Below, piece by piece: positions 59,905-64,000 of a DNA stretch of 64,000 bases. Under the pieces are notes generated by a model. It was not told the DNA's origin. It did not search any database and was given only the letters and a program-made list of their open reading frames with translations. The position numbers and the translations under genes were made by a program. Where the stretch lies: the NCBI GenBank assembly GCA_902761585.1, contig CACWKX010000012.1, positions 90,758 to 154,757 of the forward strand, given 5' to 3'. Numbering within the stretch: position 1 is the stretch's first letter; the number at the start of each line of letters is the position of its first letter. Origin of the DNA: an uncultured Lachnospiraceae bacterium (GTDB taxonomy: Bacteria > Bacillota > Clostridia > Lachnospirales > Lachnospiraceae).

Positions 59905-60212
59905 GTGTCAAGGTTATCAATTCGGAAGATTTCGCGAATGCAGTCAAGGATGGAGTTTCGGTCGTGGACTTCAACGCAACATGGTGCGGACCGTGCAAGA
60001 TGCTCGGACCGGTTCTTGAGAAGCTTTCAGACGAGATCACAGATGTAAAGTTCTATGCAATGGATGTGGATGAGAATCCGGACATCGCAGAGAAGTTCGG
60101 GATCATGTCTATTCCCTATGTAGCTGTCTTCCGCGATGGAGCAAAGGTGGATCAGAACGTTGGGTTTATCCCCGAGGCTTCGATGAGGAGCTTTATCGAG
60201 AAGAACAAGTAA
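59901..60212 (+). CDS. trxA: Thioredoxin
   Basis: 103 residues with the canonical WCGPCK active site (about 28-33) and cis-Pro in SIPYVAVF (about 72-79). Accepts electrons from the TrxB-like protein translated just before it (ATGA overlap). Reduces disulfides and may serve ArsC and other clients. AAAGGAGG precedes the ATG. Confidence 0.95.
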   Translation: MSVKVINSEDFANAVKDGVSVVDFNATWCGPCKMLGPVLEKLSDEITDVKFYAMDVDENPDIAEKFGIMSIPYVAVFRDGAKVDQNVGFIPEASMRSFIEKNK

Positions 60213-60232
60213 CAGAGTTTTCCGCTTATTCC

Positions 60233-60262
60233 GCCCGGCTGAGGAATCAGCCGGGCATTTCT
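60233..60262 (+). terminator. Terminator of the thioredoxin operon
   Basis: GCCCGGCTGA pairs exactly with TCAGCCGGGC around GGAA, followed by ATTTCTGT. A good stem with a weak T-tract. Confidence 0.75.
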
Positions 60263-60294
60263 GTACATTTAAAGGGAAAAAACATCCTTCAATG

Positions 60295-60303
60295 TGTTAA
60301 AAT
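60295..60303 (+). promoter_or_regulatory. Extended -10 for the second GPH gene
   Basis: TGTTAAAAT at 60295-60303; no clear -35. Start codon 60336 with GGAGGG 8 bases upstream. Confidence 0.45.
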
Positions 60304-60335
60304 AGACAAAGAATACCGAATGGAGGGTGTTTCGT

Positions 60336-61700
60336 ATGAAGAAATTGACAAGCAAAGTCATCTGGCTGTTTGCAATCGGACAGCTTGGGTGGAGCATTCT
60401 TTCCGCACTGGTGACAAACTGGATCATTACATTCTATGAGCCGGATACGGAGATGCTGAAGGCAGGACAGACGCTGTTTCTGCCGCAGGGACGCATGATT
60501 CTGGGCGTGTTTACGATTCTGGGTGGCATTTATGCGCTGGGGCGTGTGTTCGACGCTGTCACAGATCCCTGGATTGCGAATCTGTCGGACAGGAGCCGGA
60601 ATCCGAAGGGCAGGCGGCTTCCATTCATGAGAAGAGCGGCGCTGCCGCTTGCTGTGGTGACGGTGCTGGTATACTGTGCGCCGGTGAATGGACAGAGCTC
60701 GGTCAATGGTGTCTGGGTGCTTGCCATGATGCTGCTTTTTTATCTGTTCATGACACTGTACTGCACCCCGTACAATGCACTGATTGCGGAGCTGCCGAAG
60801 AACCAGGAGGAGCTGACGAGACTGTCAACCGCGATCTCATTCACCTTTATCTTCGGAAGTGCGCTCGGTTATGCCTGCCCATTCATCTGGGGCGCACTCA
60901 CGCCGGCGCTCGGAAGGGTCCTGGCGATTCGCGTGACGTTCACTGTGCTGGCAGTCATCGCGTTTGTCTGCCTGCTGGTACCGACCTTCACCATCCGTGA
61001 ACAGGACTATGTGGAAATCAAGCCAGTGAGCGGCAATGCATTCCAGTCCCTTGCAAAGACATTCAAAAACAGGGATTTCCGCATATTTGTCGGATCGGAC
61101 GTGTGCTACTGGGTGGCGGTCACGATGTTTCAGTCTGGCCTGAATTTCTTTGTTACCTCGCTGATGAAGCTCCCGGAGACCATGAACACGGTGCTTTATA
61201 TCGGGATGACGTTGATTTCTGTCGCCCTGTATGTGGTTGTGGGAAAGCTGTCCCGGAAGATCACGAAGAAGAGAATGATCGTCTGGGCGTTCATCGAGTT
61301 TTCAGCTGTCTATCTCATCACCGCTGTGTCAACCGGGCAGGCAGGAACGAATAAGGGCATGATTTTCGGCATTCTGGTCATGGTCATCGCGGCACCGTCG
61401 ATGGCGATCTTGGGAATCCTGCCCCAGACGGTCGTGGCAGATATTGCCCGCAGCGATGAGATCACCACGGGAGAGAATCACGATGGCATGTTCTTCGCGG
61501 CGAGGACATTTGCGATGAAGATGGGACAGAGCCTGGCGGCGCTTTTGTTTACAAGCTTTGCGACAATCGGAAGAAGCGCAGGAACAGGTTACCGGATCGC
61601 GGCCGTGTCCTCGACAGTCCTTTGCCTGCTGGCAGCTGTTCTGATGAGCCGCTATGATGAAAAGAAGGTGATGGCAAGGCTGAGGAAGGCAGAGCAGTGA
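60336..61700 (+). CDS. GPH/MFS-family sugar transporter
   Basis: 454 residues, about twelve helices. IGQLGWSILSALVTNWIITFY at the start and AVTDPWIANLSDRSRNPKGRRLPF (the loop after helix 2) are GPH-like features, as is MTLYCTPYNALIAELPKN. Imports a glycoside, pentose or hexuronide with a cation. No hydrolase is adjacent, so the substrate is unknown. A second, distant paralogue of the transporter at 18109. Terminal helix ends MSRYDEKKVMARLRKAEQ. Confidence 0.85.
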   Translation: MKKLTSKVIWLFAIGQLGWSILSALVTNWIITFYEPDTEMLKAGQTLFLPQGRMILGVFTILGGIYALGRVFDAVTDPWIANLSDRSRNPKGRRLPFMRRAALPLAVVTVLVYCAPVNGQSSVNGVWVLAMMLLFYLFMTLYCTPYNALIAELPKNQEELTRLSTAISFTFIFGSALGYACPFIWGALTPALGRVLAIRVTFTVLAVIAFVCLLVPTFTIREQDYVEIKPVSGNAFQSLAKTFKNRDFRIFVGSDVCYWVAVTMFQSGLNFFVTSLMKLPETMNTVLYIGMTLISVALYVVVGKLSRKITKKRMIVWAFIEFSAVYLITAVSTGQAGTNKGMIFGILVMVIAAPSMAILGILPQTVVADIARSDEITTGENHDGMFFAARTFAMKMGQSLAALLFTSFATIGRSAGTGYRIAAVSSTVLCLLAAVLMSRYDEKKVMARLRKAEQ

Positions 61701-61740
61701 GAGCGGGTGCTTGCCATCAGGCAGCTTTGCCGACCGGACG

Positions 61741-61770
61741 TTTACAAAAATACCCTGCGTCTGATATGAT
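61741..61770 (+). promoter_or_regulatory. Promoter of the GT2-GtrA gene (TTTACA-18-TATGAT)
   Basis: TTTACA 61741-61746 and TATGAT 61765-61770 preceded by TGA (extended -10), spacer 18. Confidence 0.6.
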
Positions 61771-61826
61771 GGCGTTGATGTGAATCCCATGAAGAACGTC
61801 AGATATGCAGGAAGGAGGTGCAGGAC

Positions 61827-63032
61827 ATGGCGTACAGATGTGTAATCGTGATTCCTGCATACAATCCGCCTGCTTCTTTTGCAGGGTATATCCCCGAACT
61901 GAAAAAGGCGGGCTTTCAGGACATCATTGTGGTCAATGATGGGAGCCGCACAGACAAGCTTCCGGTGTTCTATAAGGTGGAACGTGCAGGTGCGCTTGTC
62001 CTGACGCACGAGGAGAACAAGGGAATCGGCGCGTCCTTGCGGACAGCAATGACGTACTATCAGGAGCATTTCAGCGGACAGACGGATGGGATCATCACAC
62101 TGAACTCCGACAGGCTGACATCAGTGGCTGATGTCCAGAAGATGGCGGAGTCTCTCCATAATGAACAGGAGATGGGTTCGTACGCGATTGTCGTGGGCTC
62201 CAGGGACTTCGGAAGCCATCTGGTGACAGACTATGATTACCGTATGAATGTGCTCATGAAGTTGATCTACCACATGCTGATGGGGGTGCGGCTGGCGGAT
62301 CCCATGTCCGGCATCTTCGGCATCCCGGATCTGAGGGTGCAGCACTGTCTGGATGTCCCATCGGAGCGGTATTCGTATGAGACCGCGATGCTGATGTCCT
62401 TTGAGAAGATCGGCTTCCTTCAGGTACCGGTTCACTATGTTTCCTTTGAAAAGGGGTATGAGAAGGCGCGGCGTCCGGGCGACACGTTCGGAATCATCCT
62501 GACGGTGGTCAAAAAGTTCATTCTCTACTCGATTACGTCTCTAATGGCATCGATCGTCGACATCATCATGTTCGGGATTTTCACCGGCGTGACGTTCCGG
62601 GGGCAGATGTTCGCGATCCTCTATGCAACAGTGTGCGCGAGGCTGATCTCGGCGTCGGTGAACTACCTGCTGACAAAGCACTTTGTCTTTCATTTCAAGT
62701 CGGACAAGGCACAGCAGTCGGCCAAAAGCGCCGGTGAGTTCATGGCCCTGTCAGCCGTCCAGTGCCTGCTGAGCGCCCTGATTGTCAGTGTGCTGAAGGG
62801 GGTTCTCGGCGGTTCCGCGGTCGGCTTCAAGGTGATCACGGATGTCGTGCTGTTCTTCCTGAGCTACAAGATTCAGCACAAGTACATCTTCAAGGATGAT
62901 AAGAAGAATGAAGGGAAAGATGAGGAGCTCCTGAAAGCTGAGCAGGAGAAGGCTCAGCGGCTAGAAGCCGTAAGACAGCAGGGTGAAACAGAGAAGGAGA
63001 TGCAGCAGCATCAGACGCAGCATGAAGGCTGA
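61827..63032 (+). CDS. Family 2 glycosyltransferase fused to a GtrA-like membrane domain
   Basis: 401 residues from ATG 61827 (AAGGAGG 9 bases upstream). The N-terminal GT-A domain has VIPAYNPPASFAGYI, VVNDGS (about 36-41) and NSDRLTSV (DxD-like, about 93), and ends SYETAMLMSFEKIGFLQVPV. From about 225, four transmembrane helices form a GtrA-like domain (SLMASIVDIIMFGIF to VVLFFLSYKIQHKYIF). A charged Lys/Glu/Gln tail follows. Such fusions transfer sugars to or across lipid-linked carriers; the acceptor is unknown. Confidence 0.88.
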   Translation: MAYRCVIVIPAYNPPASFAGYIPELKKAGFQDIIVVNDGSRTDKLPVFYKVERAGALVLTHEENKGIGASLRTAMTYYQEHFSGQTDGIITLNSDRLTSVADVQKMAESLHNEQEMGSYAIVVGSRDFGSHLVTDYDYRMNVLMKLIYHMLMGVRLADPMSGIFGIPDLRVQHCLDVPSERYSYETAMLMSFEKIGFLQVPVHYVSFEKGYEKARRPGDTFGIILTVVKKFILYSITSLMASIVDIIMFGIFTGVTFRGQMFAILYATVCARLISASVNYLLTKHFVFHFKSDKAQQSAKSAGEFMALSAVQCLLSALIVSVLKGVLGGSAVGFKVITDVVLFFLSYKIQHKYIFKDDKKNEGKDEELLKAEQEKAQRLEAVRQQGETEKEMQQHQTQHEG

Positions 63033-63103
63033 GAGATCCGGACAGAAGCTGTCGCGAGAGAAAAGAATCCGATTGAATAACAACCAGGAATAGGGAGAAA
63101 CAG

Positions 63104-63676
63104 ATGGGTGTAATAGAATCGTTGCAGAAAAGAAGAACATATTACCAGATTGACAAAAACCTTCCAGTCAGCGAGGAGAAGGTTGTCGAGACCATTCAGG
63201 AGGCTGTGAAGCTTGTGCCGGATGCTTTCAATATGAAGAGCCAGAGAGTGATTGTCGCCCTTGGAGAAAAGCAGAATCAGCTCTGGGATACGGTCTATGA
63301 TGTATTCGGCGGGAAGGTGTCCAGAGAGAAGATCGATGGGTTCCGGGCAGGCGCCGGAACCGTGCTGTACTTCACAGATGAATCGGTCGTGAAGACACTT
63401 CAGGAGAAGTTTCCGCTGTATGCGGCGAACTTTCCGGTCTGGGCACAGCAGTCCAACGGAATGCTTCAGATTTCGATCTGGTCTGCGCTCCGCGAGCTTG
63501 AAATCGGAGCGAATCTTCAGCATTACAATCCGGTGATCAACGAAGCGGTACGGAAACTGTTTGATGTACCGGAGGACTGGAAGCTCATCGCGCAGATGCC
63601 GTTCGGCGGCATCGTGGAGGAGCCGGGGAAAAAGGATGATGAGGAAATCGGCAGGAGAGTCCGTATTGCAAGGTAA
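63104..63676 (+). CDS. Nitroreductase-family protein
   Basis: 190 residues. FMN-dependent oxidoreductase fold: SLQKRRTYYQIDKNLPVSE (start of the domain, with the FMN-binding Arg residues), VPDAFNMKSQRVIVALG, WAQQSNGMLQISIWSALREL and the closing IAQMPFGGIVEEPG. Resembles the Frp/HBN1-type group. May reduce nitro or quinone compounds or serve as fatty-acid-responsive reductase; not determinable. AGGGAGAAAC precedes the ATG. A terminator lies at 63740. Confidence 0.88.
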   Translation: MGVIESLQKRRTYYQIDKNLPVSEEKVVETIQEAVKLVPDAFNMKSQRVIVALGEKQNQLWDTVYDVFGGKVSREKIDGFRAGAGTVLYFTDESVVKTLQEKFPLYAANFPVWAQQSNGMLQISIWSALRELEIGANLQHYNPVINEAVRKLFDVPEDWKLIAQMPFGGIVEEPGKKDDEEIGRRVRIAR

Positions 63677-63739
63677 GCAGGCGGATGGATGAGCGCCGGT
63701 CCAGCGCCGGTTAACAGAACAAACAGAACAAGCAGAAAG

Positions 63740-63784
63740 CAGGAGGGAGTCTTCGGAGAAAAACCGGAGGCTCCCTCCTGTTTC
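63740..63784 (+). terminator. Terminator of the nitroreductase gene
   Basis: AGGAGGGAG (63741-63749) pairs with CTCCCTCCT (63771-63779), extended inside by CTTCGG/CCGGAG, followed by GTTTCT. Confidence 0.75.
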
Positions 63785-63873
63785 TGGGGCAGAACCTTGG
63801 CCTGAGCGTCAAGATCGACACAAAGACGATGCAGGGCCGCGGCGAGCAGATGGATGCAAACAATTATAACCCC

Positions 63874-63921
63874 TGCGGACGAGAAAACCCACGGTTTTAA
63901 CCGTGTGGATGACAGTCCGCA
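63874..63921 (+). mobile_element. Nested hairpin, probable left end of an IS200/IS605-family element
   Basis: Inner arms CACGGTT and AACCGTG (63890-63896, 63899-63905), outer arms TGCGGAC and GTCCGCA (63874-63880, 63915-63921). IS200/IS605 elements lack terminal inverted repeats but carry subterminal hairpins recognised by TnpA. Directly downstream is a promoter and the first codons of a gene starting like a TnpA. The right end lies outside the window. Confidence 0.45.
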
Positions 63922-63950
63922 AATATTTTAACTATGTGTAGATGTGCATA

Positions 63951-63979
63951 TTGAAAATATCTACACGGTATGCTATACT
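63951..63979 (+). promoter_or_regulatory. Promoter of the edge gene (TTGAAA-17-TATACT) with inverted repeat
   Basis: TTGAAA 63951-63956, 17 bases, TATACT 63974-63979. GTGTAGAT (63936-63943) and ATCTACAC (63959-63966) flank the -35 as a perfect 8-base inverted repeat. Confidence 0.6.
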
Positions 63980-63985
63980 AAATCT

Positions 63986-64000
63986 ATGAAGAACGAGTAT
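63986..64000 (+). CDS. Start of a gene cut by the window edge (possible IS200/IS605 TnpA)
   Basis: ATG at 63986 opens MKNEY before the window ends. Many IS200/IS605 transposases begin in this way and the promoter and hairpin upstream support the idea, but five codons cannot identify a protein. No ribosome-binding site of normal strength is seen, which is typical for weakly translated TnpA. Confidence 0.35.

Larger units (their letters stand above)
63677..63985. other. Region between nitroreductase and the probable IS gene
   Basis: 309 bases with a terminator (63740-63784), a codon-like stretch that ends at a TAA (63781-63900) but has no start signal, a nested hairpin (63874-63921) and a promoter with an inverted repeat (63936-63979). 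Looks like a junction of chromosomal DNA and a mobile element. Confidence 0.5.

Overview
The window reads as chromosomal DNA of an anaerobic Firmicute, most likely a gut Clostridia/Lachnospiraceae-type bacterium. The reasons are strong AGGAGG ribosome-binding sites, many extended -10 promoters (TGnTATAAT), rubrerythrin, a FeoA/FeoA/FeoB iron system with a FeoB-associated Cys-rich peptide, GPH sugar symporters next to GH3/GH27/GH43 enzymes, a DUF362 ferredoxin-like protein, a CIRCE heat-shock element, and a thioredoxin reductase-like protein without the usual NADPH motifs. No rRNA, tRNA, CRISPR array, phage or plasmid genes were seen. This taxonomic call is an inference from gene content.

Layout. 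1-2.2 kb: a divergent LysR regulator (cut by the window edge), a C_GCAxxG_C_C redox protein and a TDT-family transporter. 2.3-4.2 kb: a TetR regulator with an operator-like palindrome and an internal tandem repeat, then two small membrane proteins. 4.3-6.1 kb: a MATE exporter with a terminator-like leader hairpin, and an unannotated 50-residue ORF. 6.1-9.5 kb: an arsenic operon (ArsP-type permease, Cys-rich ArsR, frame-disrupted Acr3, small CxxC thioredoxin, ArsC) behind a consensus promoter embedded in four evenly spaced half-sites. 9.8-19.5 kb: glycan use (GH27; AraC-GH3-GH43-GPH symporter), interrupted by an AT-rich DUF4143 ATPase gene and a PNPOx-fold flavoprotein. 19.6-28.6 kb: GNAT, a broken aldo/keto reductase, DUF362, an AspT/YidE-type transporter, a secreted 5'-nucleotidase, KtrB/KtrA-type K+ uptake and rubrerythrin.

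28.7-33.1 kb: an iron regulon of DtxR regulator, FeoB, two FeoA proteins and an HMA-domain protein on the minus strand, with a divergent FeoB-associated peptide. The dtxR and feo promoters share the same architecture and a 9-mer box. 33.2-39.6 kb: IlvB/IlvN, a SIMPL-domain exported protein, ProB plus a hydrolase, and an LD-carboxypeptidase whose stop codon lies inside a CIRCE element. 39.6-43.8 kb: a short J-domain protein, then a pentose-phosphate cluster (AraD-like epimerase, split transketolase, RpiB). 43.9-53.1 kb: a secreted C39-like peptidase, an aminotransferase, and glutamate synthase GltB/GltD. 53.2-58.3 kb: an RlmI-type methyltransferase, MetY, a lysophospholipase-like hydrolase, and a stand-alone FakA-C-like domain coupled to a GDPD phosphodiesterase. 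58.4-64 kb: an orphan HicB, TrxB-like/TrxA, a second GPH transporter, a GT2-GtrA fusion, a nitroreductase, and at the right edge a probable IS200/IS605 end.

The most notable items are the TrxB-like protein without recognisable NADPH motifs, the regular half-site array on the ars promoter, the shared dtxR/feo promoter design, two genes (acr3, aldo/keto reductase) broken by internal deletions, and a probable insertion-sequence boundary at the right edge. Functions are assigned by reading the translated sequence and recalling families. No searches were run.
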